Below, one piece after another: positions 42,051 to 50,296 of a stretch of DNA of 64,000 bases. The notes beneath the pieces are model-generated. The model worked only from the letters and a program-made list of their open reading frames with translations, did no database searches and was not told the DNA's origin. The position numbers and the translations under genes were made by a program. Source of the stretch: Lentzea albida (GTDB lineage Bacteria; Actinomycetota; Actinomycetes; Mycobacteriales; Pseudonocardiaceae); assembly GCF_900111005.1 (NCBI RefSeq), contig NZ_FOFV01000013.1:62001-126000 (forward strand). Direction: 5' to 3'. Every line of letters starts with the position of its first letter. The stretch's first letter is position 1.

Positions 42051-42902
42051 TCAGTCCAATGGACGAACGCGCACGCCAGCGGCGTCGACGTCGAGTCTGC
42101 GCACGTCGAAGCCGTGCGTGTCGACCTCGGCCGGAAGATCACCGAAGGCGATCACGGTGGGTCCCGCTCCGCTCACGCAGGCGGGAACTCCGAGCTTGCG
42201 AAGATCGTTGATCACCCGAACGGTGTCGGGCCATGCGGGCTCGCGGTAGTTCTGGTGGAGTCGATCCTCAGTCGCGGCAAGGAGAACGGACGGGTCCCGC
42301 GTCAGCGCGTGCACCGCGAGGGCGGCGCGCCCCGCGGCGTGCGCGGCGTCGGCGTGCGGCACCTCGGCCGGGAGCAGTCCGCGCGTCGTCTTGGTGGACG
42401 ACTCCTGCGACGGGATCAGGACGAACGGGCGCACCCGTGCGTCGGCGTCCGCCCGGACGGCCCGGTAGCGCTCACCTTCCGACCACGCAACGACAACACC
42501 GCCGTAGAGCGAGGCGGCCGCGTTGTCCGCGTGGCCCTCGAACTCGGCGGCGATTTGCAACGCGTCCGTGTCCAACTCGCGACCCGAGAGGGTGAACCCG
42601 GCTACGACACCCGCCACGATCGCGGCGGCCGACGAGCCCAGGCCGCGTGCGTGCGGAATGGCGTTGCGGCACTTCAGCACCAGCCCGCCGGTGTAGCCCG
42701 TGGCGCGGACGGCCCGCACGACGAGATGAGTCTCGTCGAGCGGGACGTCGGCCGATCCGGCACCCTCGACGGCGATCGAGAGGACTCCGGCCTCCGCGGA
42801 GGCCACCTCGACGTCGTCGTACAGGCCGAGCGCCATGCCCAGCGCGTCGAACCCCGAACCGAGGTTCGCGGTCGACGCGGGGACGGAGACGAGGAACTTC
42901 AC
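42051..42902 (-). CDS. thrB: Homoserine kinase
   Basis: This 283-residue GHMP kinase has VPASTANLGSGFDALGMAL at the N-terminus, the ATP loop IPHARGLGSSAAAIVAG and the C-terminal GVPACVSGAGPTVIAF. It phosphorylates homoserine to O-phosphohomoserine for threonine synthesis. The GTG start overlaps the thrC stop (GTGA). It is last in the coupled argS-lysA-hom-thrC-thrB series. Confidence 0.95.
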   Translation of the reverse strand: MKFLVSVPASTANLGSGFDALGMALGLYDDVEVASAEAGVLSIAVEGAGSADVPLDETHLVVRAVRATGYTGGLVLKCRNAIPHARGLGSSAAAIVAGVVAGFTLSGRELDTDALQIAAEFEGHADNAAASLYGGVVVAWSEGERYRAVRADADARVRPFVLIPSQESSTKTTRGLLPAEVPHADAAHAAGRAALAVHALTRDPSVLLAATEDRLHQNYREPAWPDTVRVINDLRKLGVPACVSGAGPTVIAFGDLPAEVDTHGFDVRRLDVDAAGVRVRPLD

Positions 42903-43951
42903 GCGAGCTCCAGCGCGTGCGCGACGGCGCCGGGGTCGACAGGGACCGGCTCGACCTCGGTGGTGCCGAGCAACGCGGTGTCGGGGTCCTTCAGACCGTG
43001 ACCGGTGACGGTGCACACGACCGTCGAGCCCTTGGGCAGCCTGCCGTCCTCGGCGGTCATCAGCAGACCGGCGATGGACGCGGCCGACGCGGGTTCGACG
43101 AAGATGCCCTCGGACGACGCCAGCAGGCGGTACGCGGCGAGGATCTGCTCGTCGGTGACGGCGTCGATCAGGCCACCGGACTCGTCGCGGGCCTTGACCG
43201 CGCCCGCCCACGACGCCGGCGAACCGATCCGGATCGCGGTCGCGATGGTCTCCGGCTTCGCCACCGGCTGGCCGCTGACCAGCGGCGCGGCCCCCGCGGC
43301 CTGGAAGCCGAACATCTTCGGCAGGCCCATGTCGTACGACGTGTAGCCCTTCCAGTACGCGGTGATGTTGCCCGCGTTGCCGACCGGCAGGCAGTGCACG
43401 TCCGGCGCGTGCCCGAGCACGTCGGCGACCTCCCACGCGGCGGTCTGCTGACCGACCAGGCGCACGGGGTTGACCGAGTTCACCAGCGTGACCGGGTACT
43501 CGGCGGCGGTCTTGGAGGCGAGTTCGAGGCAGTCGTCGAAGTTGCCGTCGATCTGCAGGATCTTCGCGCCGTGCATGACGGCCTGGGCGAGCTTGCCCAT
43601 CGCGATCTTGCCGCTGGGCACCAGCACGGCCGCCGTCAGGCCCGCCTTGGCCGCGTAGGCCGCCGCGGACGCGGAGGTGTTGCCGGTGGAGGCGCAGATC
43701 ACGGCCTTGAGCCCGGAGGCGAGGGCGTACGTCATGGCCACGGTCATGCCGCGGTCCTTGAACGAGCCGGTCGGGTTCGCGCCCTCGACCTTGACCCAGA
43801 CGTCCGACCCGGTGGCCGCGGAGAGGCGCTTCGCGTGCACCAGCGGCGTGCCGCCCTCGTGCAGCGTCACGACCTCGGCACCCTCGGGGATCTCGATGCG
43901 GTCCCGGTAGGCGTTGATGAGACCGGGCCAGCCCGCTCTGACAGCACTCAC
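42899..43951 (-). CDS. thrC: Threonine synthase
   Basis: This 350-residue PLP enzyme has NPTGSFKDRGMTVAM, with the Schiff-base Lys, and ICASTGNTSASAAAYAAKAG as the phosphate/PLP-binding loop. It converts O-phosphohomoserine to threonine. It is the short actinobacterial type. The GTG start overlaps the hom stop by four bases. Confidence 0.95.
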   Translation of the reverse strand: MSAVRAGWPGLINAYRDRIEIPEGAEVVTLHEGGTPLVHAKRLSAATGSDVWVKVEGANPTGSFKDRGMTVAMTYALASGLKAVICASTGNTSASAAAYAAKAGLTAAVLVPSGKIAMGKLAQAVMHGAKILQIDGNFDDCLELASKTAAEYPVTLVNSVNPVRLVGQQTAAWEVADVLGHAPDVHCLPVGNAGNITAYWKGYTSYDMGLPKMFGFQAAGAAPLVSGQPVAKPETIATAIRIGSPASWAGAVKARDESGGLIDAVTDEQILAAYRLLASSEGIFVEPASAASIAGLLMTAEDGRLPKGSTVVCTVTGHGLKDPDTALLGTTEVEPVPVDPGAVAHALELA

Positions 43952-45249
43952 TCTTCGCCCTCCACCCTCATGACGCTGACGACGTCCCGCACCACGGGGA
44001 GGCCACCGATTTTGTCCACAGTGGACCGCAGCGCGGCGTCGGTCGCCGCGTGCGTGACGATCACCAGGCTGGCGTCCTCGGTGCGGCCTTCCTGGCGCAC
44101 CGCGGCGATGCTCACGTCGTGCTCGGCGAACACGGCGGCGACCTGCGAGAGGACACCCGCCTTGTCCGCGACGTCGAGGCTGATGTGGTAGCGGGTGGGC
44201 GTGTTCCCCATGGGCTGCACGGGAAGCGCGGCGTACGCGGACTCGCGCGGACCGTGCCCGCTCGCGACCATGTTGCGCGCCACGGCGACCAGGTCGCCCA
44301 CGACGGCGCTCGCCGTCGGCGCGCCACCGGCACCCTGCCCGTAGAACATCATCTCCCCCGCCGCGTCGGCCTCGACGAACACGGCGTTGAACGCGCCGTT
44401 GACGCTCGCCAGCGGATGCGTCCTGGGGATCATGGCCGGGTGCACTCGAACGGCGACTGACTCCTGGCCGGACGGGCTGACCACGCGCTCGCAGATCGCG
44501 AGCAGCTTGACCGTGCGCCCGAGGCCCTTGGCGGCCGCGATGTCCGCCGCGGACACCGCGCGGATGCCCTCGCGGTACACGTCCGAGGCCGTCACGCGGG
44601 TGTGGAACGCGAGGGACGCGAGGATCGCGGCCTTCGACGCGGCGTCGAACCCGTCGACGTCCGCGGTCGGGTCGGCCTCGGCGTACCCGAGGCGCGAGGC
44701 CTCCTCGAGCGTCTCGGCGTAGCCCGCGCCCGTGGCGTCCATCGCGGACAGGATGAAGTTCGTCGTGCCGTTCACGATGCCCATGACGCGCGTGATCCGG
44801 TCTCCCGCAAGGGATTCCCGCAACGGGCGCAGCAACGGGATCGCGCCGGCGACGGCGGCCTCGAAGTAGAGGTCGGCACCGGACGCGTCGGCGGCCTCGA
44901 AGAGGTCGGGACCGTGCTCGGCCAGCAGCGCCTTGTTCGCCGTCACGACGGACTTGCCGCCCCGCAACGCCTCCAGCAGCAGCCCGCGCGTGGGGTCGAT
45001 GCCGCCGATGACCTCGACGATGACGTCCACGTCGTCGGACTTCACGAGCGCGGCGGCGTCCGTGGTGAGCAGGTGCTCCGGCACCTCACGATGCTTGTTC
45101 GGCCTGCGCACGGCGATGCCCGCGAGCTCCACCGGCGCGCCGATGCGCTGGGTGAGGTCCTCGGCCTGGTCCGTCAGCAGCCGGACTACCTCCGTGCCCA
45201 CCGTGCCACAGCCGAGCAAGGCGACCCGAATCGGTTTCACGGCTTTCAT
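43948..45249 (-). CDS. hom: Homoserine dehydrogenase
   Basis: This 433-residue protein has the NAD(P) motif RVALLGCGTVGTEVVRLL, the catalytic region GIVNGTTNFILSAMDATG and YAEADPTADVDGFDAASKAA, and a C-terminal ACT domain (LDVADKAGVLSQVAAVFAEH) for feedback by threonine. It reduces aspartate semialdehyde to homoserine. The ATG overlaps the lysA stop (ATGA). Confidence 0.96.
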   Translation of the reverse strand: MKAVKPIRVALLGCGTVGTEVVRLLTDQAEDLTQRIGAPVELAGIAVRRPNKHREVPEHLLTTDAAALVKSDDVDVIVEVIGGIDPTRGLLLEALRGGKSVVTANKALLAEHGPDLFEAADASGADLYFEAAVAGAIPLLRPLRESLAGDRITRVMGIVNGTTNFILSAMDATGAGYAETLEEASRLGYAEADPTADVDGFDAASKAAILASLAFHTRVTASDVYREGIRAVSAADIAAAKGLGRTVKLLAICERVVSPSGQESVAVRVHPAMIPRTHPLASVNGAFNAVFVEADAAGEMMFYGQGAGGAPTASAVVGDLVAVARNMVASGHGPRESAYAALPVQPMGNTPTRYHISLDVADKAGVLSQVAAVFAEHDVSIAAVRQEGRTEDASLVIVTHAATDAALRSTVDKIGGLPVVRDVVSVMRVEGEE

Positions 45250-46664
45250 ACCTCCAGACGGAACAGGTCGTCCTCGGTCTCGCGACGCAGCAGCAGCCGC
45301 GCCTCCCCGTCGGTCACCGCGGCGAGCGCGGGCCTCGGGAGTCGGTTGTACCCGCTCGCCATCGAGTAGCAGTAGGCCCCTGTGGCGGCGATCGCAACCA
45401 GGTCACCCGGCGCGAGGTCGTCGGGCAGCCAGCAGTCCCGCACCACGATGTCACCGGACTCGCAGTGCTTGCCCACCACACGACACAGCACGGCCCTCGA
45501 TTCGGGCTCGGACGCGCGTGAGACCAGCTTGCAGTCGTAGACCGCGTCGTACAGCGCGGTGCGGATGTTGTCGCTCATGCCGCCGTCGACGCTGACGTAC
45601 CGGCGGCGCGCGCCACCGTCGAGCTCGATGTCCTTGATCGTGCCGACCTCGTACACGGTGACCGTGCCGGGGCCGACGATCGCGCGGCCGGGCTCCACCG
45701 CGATGCGAGGCATCTCCAGGCCGTTGTGCTCGCACTCTTTCTGCACGATGTTGTGCAGCTGCCGCGCGAGCTCCGCGGGCGGGGGCGGGTCGTCGTCCGG
45801 CGTGTAGGCGATGCCGAGACCACCGCCGAGGTCGACGACGTTCAGCGACCCGACGTCGCCGTGCTCCTCGCGGATCTCGGCGAGCAGGCCGATCACGCGG
45901 CGCGCGGCGACCTCGAAGCCGGACGCGTCGAAGATCTGCGAGCCGATGTGGCTGTGCAGGCCGACGAGTTCGAGGCCACCGGCCTTGAGCACGCGGCGCA
46001 CGGCCTCGGCCGCGTCGCCGGAGGACAGCGAGAAGCCGAACTTCTGGTCCTCGTGCGCGGTCGCGATGAACTCGTGCGTGTGCGCCTCGACGCCGACCGT
46101 GACGCGGATCAGGACCTTCTGCACCACACCGCGTTCGCGGGCGATCTGGTCCAGGCGCGCGATCTCGTGGTAGGAGTCGACGACGATCCCGCCGACGCCC
46201 GCCTCGACGGCCGCGATCAGTTCGGGAACGCTTTTGTTGTTGCCGTGCAACGCGATCCGCTCGGCCGGGAAGTCGGCCCGCAGCGCGATGGCCAGCTCGC
46301 CGCCGCTGCAGACGTCGATCGAGAGGCCCTCTTCGGCCACCCACTTCGCGACCTGCACGCTCAGGAACGCCTTGGAGGCGTAGTGCACGAGCGTCGGGTC
46401 GCCGAACGCCTCGGCGTGCTCGCGGCAGCGGGCGCGGAAGTCCTGCTCGTCCATGACGAACAACGGGGTGCCGTACTGCTCGGCCAGCGACCGCACGTCG
46501 ACTCCGGCGAGCTCGACCACGCCGGTCTCGGTGCGCTTGGCGTTGCGGGGCCACACGTGCGGCGTCAGGTAGTCGAGCTGGTCGGCGCCGGAGGGGCGGT
46601 CGCCGGCGGTGTTGCCGGGAACCATGACGTCGGCGTGCCGGGGTCCGGCCGGGTGCGCGCGCAT
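45246..46664 (-). CDS. lysA: Diaminopimelate decarboxylase
   Basis: This 472-residue PLP enzyme has FLSVQVAKWVAEEGLSIDVC near its N-terminus, after the PLP lysine in VHYASKAFLS. It also has the GLHSHIGSQIFDASGFEVAA block and catalytic CESGDIVV with Cys. It decarboxylates meso-DAP to lysine, which also sets DAP supply for the wall. ATG 46664 shares one base with the argS stop (TGATG); a GTG at 46667 is the alternative. Confidence 0.95.
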   Translation of the reverse strand: MRAHPAGPRHADVMVPGNTAGDRPSGADQLDYLTPHVWPRNAKRTETGVVELAGVDVRSLAEQYGTPLFVMDEQDFRARCREHAEAFGDPTLVHYASKAFLSVQVAKWVAEEGLSIDVCSGGELAIALRADFPAERIALHGNNKSVPELIAAVEAGVGGIVVDSYHEIARLDQIARERGVVQKVLIRVTVGVEAHTHEFIATAHEDQKFGFSLSSGDAAEAVRRVLKAGGLELVGLHSHIGSQIFDASGFEVAARRVIGLLAEIREEHGDVGSLNVVDLGGGLGIAYTPDDDPPPPAELARQLHNIVQKECEHNGLEMPRIAVEPGRAIVGPGTVTVYEVGTIKDIELDGGARRRYVSVDGGMSDNIRTALYDAVYDCKLVSRASEPESRAVLCRVVGKHCESGDIVVRDCWLPDDLAPGDLVAIAATGAYCYSMASGYNRLPRPALAAVTDGEARLLLRRETEDDLFRLEV

Positions 46665-48292
46665 CACATGCGCTCCGGGGCGGTCACGCCGAGCAGGCCG
46701 AGGCCCGCGGCGAACACGCGCCTGGTCGCGTTGACGAGCTGAAGCCTGACCTGGTGCAACGGAGTCGTCTCCTCATCGCCGCGGGGAAGGACGCGGCAGT
46801 CCTGCTGGAAGCGGTGGTACGTGCCCGCGAGCTCCTCGAGGAAGCGGGCGACGCGGTGCGGTTCACGCAGCTCGGCGGCGGTGGCCACCACTCGCGGGAA
46901 CTCGCCGATGGTGCGGATGAGGTCGCCCTCGCGCTCGTGGGTGAGCAGCGCGAAGTCCTCACCTGGGGTGATGCCGAGATCGGCGGCGTTGCGCAGGATC
47001 GACGACGTGCGCGCGTGGGCGTACTGCACGTAGTAGACCGGGTTCTCGTTGCTGTGCTTGCGCAGCAGGTCGAGGTCGATGTCGAGGCCGGAGTCGACGC
47101 TGGAGCGAATCATCGCGTAGCGGGCGGCGTCCACGCCGACGGCGTCGACCAGGTCCTCCATCGTGATGACGGTGCCCGCGCGCTTGCTCATCCGGACGGG
47201 CTGGCCTTCGCTGACGAGGTTCACGAGCTGGCCGATCAGCACCTCGACGCTGTCCGGGTCGTCGCCCAGCGCGGCGGCCGCGGCCTTGAGGCGCGCGATG
47301 TAGCCGTGGTGGTCGGCTCCGAGCATGTAGATGCAGAGGTCGAAGCCGCGGGCGCGCTTGTCGACGAGGTAGGCGATGTCGCCCGCGATGTACGCGGGGT
47401 TGCCGTCGCTCTTGATGACGACCCGGTCCTTGTCGTCACCGAAGTCCGTGGACCGCAGCCACCAGGCGCCGTCCTTCTCGTACAGCGAGCCGTTCGCCTT
47501 GAGCTTCTCGACGGCCTCGGCGACACGGCCGCTTTTGTGCAGCGAGTCCTCGTGGAAGTAGACGTCGAAGTCGGTGCCGAACTCGTGCAGGCTGCGCTTG
47601 ATCTCCTCGAACATGAGCCCGACGCCGACCCGGCGCACGGTCTCCGGGTCGCTCAAAGCACCTGGTTCGCGGCGCAGCACCTCGGCGGCGATGTCGCTCA
47701 CGTACGTGCCCGCGTAGCCGTCCTCGGGGGCCGGTTCGCCCTTCGCGGCGGCGATCAGCGACCGGACGAACCTGTCGATCTGCGCGCCGGCGTCGTTGAA
47801 GTAGTACTCGCGGGTGACCTCGGCGCCACGGGCCTGGAGCACCCTGCCGAGCGCGTCCCCGACGGCCGCCCAGCGCGCGCCGCCCAGGTGGATGGGGCCG
47901 GTCGGGTTCGCGGAGACGAACTCGAGGTTGATCCGCCTGCCGCCGAGCTCGCCGCCGGTGCCGTAGCCGTCTTCGAGAGCCGCACGAACGATCGCTCCCT
48001 GTGCCTCGGTGGCGATGGTGAGGTTCAGGAAGCCCGGCCCGGCGACGTCGGCCTTGGCGATGGCGGCCTGGGCCAGCAGGGCCTCGGCGAGCCACGTGGC
48101 GAGCTCGCGCGGCGGCACCCCGGCCCTCTTGGCGATCTGCAGGGCGACGTTCGTGGCGTAGTCCCCGTGTTCGGGGTTCCTGGGTCGCTCGACCGTCACC
48201 TGCTCGGGGAGCGAGGTGGCGTCCAGGCCTCTGTCGGTCAGCACCTGCGCAACCGTGGACCGGACGAGATCGGCGAGCACTTCAGGGGTCAC
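46664..48292 (-). CDS. argS: Arginyl-tRNA synthetase
   Basis: This 542-residue class I synthetase has the HIGH-like motif SANPTGPIHLGGARWAAVGD, the KMSKS-equivalent RMSKRAGTVIT, and a C-terminal DALR anticodon-binding domain (YYVQYAHARTSSIL; VRLQLVNATRRVFAAGLGLL). It charges tRNA-Arg. GTG 48292 lacks a ribosome site but has a -10-like TAAACT 8 bases upstream, suggesting a leaderless message. It is the first gene of the coupled amino-acid operon. Confidence 0.96.
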   Translation of the reverse strand: MTPEVLADLVRSTVAQVLTDRGLDATSLPEQVTVERPRNPEHGDYATNVALQIAKRAGVPPRELATWLAEALLAQAAIAKADVAGPGFLNLTIATEAQGAIVRAALEDGYGTGGELGGRRINLEFVSANPTGPIHLGGARWAAVGDALGRVLQARGAEVTREYYFNDAGAQIDRFVRSLIAAAKGEPAPEDGYAGTYVSDIAAEVLRREPGALSDPETVRRVGVGLMFEEIKRSLHEFGTDFDVYFHEDSLHKSGRVAEAVEKLKANGSLYEKDGAWWLRSTDFGDDKDRVVIKSDGNPAYIAGDIAYLVDKRARGFDLCIYMLGADHHGYIARLKAAAAALGDDPDSVEVLIGQLVNLVSEGQPVRMSKRAGTVITMEDLVDAVGVDAARYAMIRSSVDSGLDIDLDLLRKHSNENPVYYVQYAHARTSSILRNAADLGITPGEDFALLTHEREGDLIRTIGEFPRVVATAAELREPHRVARFLEELAGTYHRFQQDCRVLPRGDEETTPLHQVRLQLVNATRRVFAAGLGLLGVTAPERM

Positions 48293-48306
48293 GACAGAAG
48301 AGTTTA
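48293..48306 (-). promoter_or_regulatory. Candidate -10 box for leaderless argS operon transcript
   Basis: On the minus strand TAAACT (complement of 48301-48306) is followed by 8 bases and then GTG. This would start the transcript at or next to the start codon. The -35 region is not consensus-like. Confidence 0.4.
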
Positions 48307-48461
48307 GAGAAGCGTTGTCGCAGGTCTCGACCGGGTTACCGGGTCTCGGAGGGTGAGACGGCAAGTGTTAACGCGCACGTGGTATCGCCCTGCGCTGACA
48401 GTGACCAGACACGATGTCCCTACACTGGCGCCGGTTGACCAGGACGACATCTGAGGCGGAC

Positions 48462-49286
48462 ATGACCAGCGGCAAGAAGACGAAGGCCACGCGCAACAGC
48501 GTGGCCGCGGCCCGTTCCTCGGTGGTGGCGAGCAAGCCGAAGCCGTGGGGCACGATCATCGCGGTGATCGCCGTGCTGGGCCTCGCGGGCGGTGTTTTCG
48601 GATATGCGTACTCGCAGATCCACGCGAACAACGTCAAAGAGGCCGCCCTGGCCAAGTGGAAGCCCTCCGACACGAACAAGGACCCGTCGACCGCGCTCGC
48701 GGGCATCGTGATCAAGGAGTACAAGGGCTCCCGCCACGTGACGGCCGACCAGCGCGTCGCCTACGACCAGACCCCGGCGTTCGGCGGCCCGCACGACGCC
48801 ACCTGGGCCGACTGCACCGGCGTCGTCTACGACAAGGCGATCCGCACGGAGAACGCGGTCCACGGCCTCGAGCACGGCGCCGTCTGGATCGCGTACAACC
48901 CGGACCAGGTCAAGGACGAGGCCCTCAACAAGCTGAAGGTCAAGGTCGAGGGCATCCCGTACATGATGCTGTCGCCGTTCCCCGGTCTCGACAAGCCGGT
49001 CTCGCTCCAGTCCTGGGGCCACCAGCTGAAGGTCGACAGCGCCGACGACGAGCGCATCGACCAGTTCATCTCGTCGCTGCTGCGCAACGCGAACACCTAC
49101 CCCGAGGTCGGCGCGTCCTGCGAGAACCCGCAGTTCCTGTCGAACCCGGCCCCGTTCGTGGCCGAGAAGCCGGGCGCCGACGCCGTGCCGATGGACGGCG
49201 GCAAGGACGACTCCGTCACCGAGCAGCAGCCGAGCATGAGCACGCCCCCGGCCTCGAGCTCCGTCTCGACGCCCCCGTCGAGCTGA
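48462..49286 (+). CDS. DUF3105 membrane-anchored protein
   Basis: This 274-residue protein has one N-terminal transmembrane anchor (WGTIIAVIAVLGLAGGVFGY, about 31-50) and an extracytoplasmic DUF3105 domain containing AFGGPHDATWADCTGVVY, ENAVHGLEHGAVWIAYNPDQ and GASCENPQF. The GLEHG and GGPH histidines suggest a metal site. The last 40 residues are Ser/Pro/Thr-rich. A -10-like TACACT lies at 48421-48426. The stop shares a base with the next start (TGATG). DUF3105 and DUF305 genes are often paired in actinobacteria; their function is not established. Confidence 0.88.
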   Translation: MTSGKKTKATRNSVAAARSSVVASKPKPWGTIIAVIAVLGLAGGVFGYAYSQIHANNVKEAALAKWKPSDTNKDPSTALAGIVIKEYKGSRHVTADQRVAYDQTPAFGGPHDATWADCTGVVYDKAIRTENAVHGLEHGAVWIAYNPDQVKDEALNKLKVKVEGIPYMMLSPFPGLDKPVSLQSWGHQLKVDSADDERIDQFISSLLRNANTYPEVGASCENPQFLSNPAPFVAEKPGADAVPMDGGKDDSVTEQQPSMSTPPASSSVSTPPSS

Positions 49287-49987
49287 TGTCCGCTCCGACC
49301 GACACCGACGAGGCGTCCGGCAACGGCCCCACGGGCCTGACCCGGACCCTCGTCATCGGCGCAGCGGTCCTGGCCGTGCTCCTGCTGGGCGCGGCCGTGG
49401 GCCTGCTGGTGAAGCTCCCCGGCTCCTCGTCGTCGTCCGCGGCCCCGGCCTCGGGCTCCGTGGACGTCGGCTTCTGCCAGGACATGTCCATGCACCACCT
49501 GCAGGGCATCCAGATGGCGAACATCGCCCGCGACCGCTCGACCGACCCGGAGATCCGCCAGCTCGCGTTCGACATCTCCTCCACCCAGCTCGAACAGGTG
49601 GGGCGGATGAAGGGCTGGCTGATGATGTGGAACGAGCACGAGCAGAACATCTCGGGCGTCTACATGAAGTGGATGGACGCGGCCGGAGTGCACGGCCACG
49701 GCGCCACCACCCCGGAGGCGGGCAAGCCGATCATGCCCGGCATGGCCACCACCGAGGAGCTGACCAAGCTCCGCACGGTGGCGGCCGGACGGGACTTCGA
49801 CGTCTACTGGCTCCAGCTCATGCTCCGCCACCACCAGGGCGGCGCACCGATGGCCGAGTACGCCTCGACGGCCGCCGGTCAGCCGTTCGTGCGGACGCTG
49901 TCGGACAACATGCTGAAGTCGCAGTCCGCCGAGACCGAGCTGATGAAGGACTACCTGGCGAAGCGCGGAGCCGCCCCGCTGCCGTAG
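49286..49987 (+). CDS. DUF305 membrane-anchored protein
   Basis: This 233-residue protein has one N-terminal helix (LVIGAAVLAVLLLGAAVGLL). The DUF305 four-helix domain has two His/Met-rich motifs, FCQDMSMHHLQGIQMA and LQLMLRHHQGGAPMAEY. Such paired MxxHH motifs are the hallmark of the family and resemble ferritin-like metal (often copper) ligands. It probably acts outside the membrane with the DUF3105 partner. A terminator follows. Confidence 0.9.
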   Translation: MSAPTDTDEASGNGPTGLTRTLVIGAAVLAVLLLGAAVGLLVKLPGSSSSSAAPASGSVDVGFCQDMSMHHLQGIQMANIARDRSTDPEIRQLAFDISSTQLEQVGRMKGWLMMWNEHEQNISGVYMKWMDAAGVHGHGATTPEAGKPIMPGMATTEELTKLRTVAAGRDFDVYWLQLMLRHHQGGAPMAEYASTAAGQPFVRTLSDNMLKSQSAETELMKDYLAKRGAAPLP

Positions 49988-50011
49988 CCGGTATCGCCGA
50001 TCAGTCCGCGA

Positions 50012-50040
50012 GGGCCGTCCCCGAGGTGTGGGGGCGGCCC
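50012..50040 (+). terminator. Terminator after the DUF305 gene
   Basis: GGGCCGTCCCC (50012-50022) pairs with GGGGGCGGCCC (50030-50040) with one G-T pair and is followed by TTTCG. It lies 25 bases past the stop. Confidence 0.75.
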
Positions 50041-50296
50041 TTTCGCTTGTCGCAGGGCGCCATCCGCACTCGCCCACCCACGGCGACCACGCACGCAGCC
50101 TGGTGTGGCGATGCGCAGCGAGCCGTCCGAACTATGACGCGATGGCAGCCGGTGCACACCCGCACATCAGCCGCCCCGCACATCAGCCGCCCCGCACACC
50201 GGCCGCCCCGCACCCAACGTGCCCATTCACCGCCACACCCATGGACAACCGCCTACCCCTGAGTAACGTGGGTCACACCCCTACTCGGAGGTAACC
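50041..50296. promoter_or_regulatory. Upstream region of the acyl-CoA dehydrogenase gene
   Basis: No gene is seen. It holds four 16-base repeat units (50161-50216), listed separately. A GGAGGT ribosome site lies just before the ATG at 50297. No clear -10/-35 pair was recognised. Confidence 0.35.
50161..50216. repeat. Short tandem repeat, four units of 16 bp
   Basis: Units starting at 50161, 50177, 50193 and 50209 read CGCACATCAGCCGCCC and close variants. The first two match, the third is changed in the middle and the fourth is partial. It lies in the promoter-proximal region of the downstream gene. Confidence 0.7.

Noticed and set aside
48293..48461. Amino-acid attenuator or T-box ahead of the argS-lysA-hom-thrC-thrB genes
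   Set aside because: The start codon seems to lie at the transcription start, and no leader peptide with Thr/Lys/Arg codon runs or T-box sequence was found.
50161..50216. Possible CRISPR-like repeats
   Set aside because: The units are only 16 bases, directly abutting, without spacers of even length, and no cas genes exist in the window. They are simple tandem repeats.
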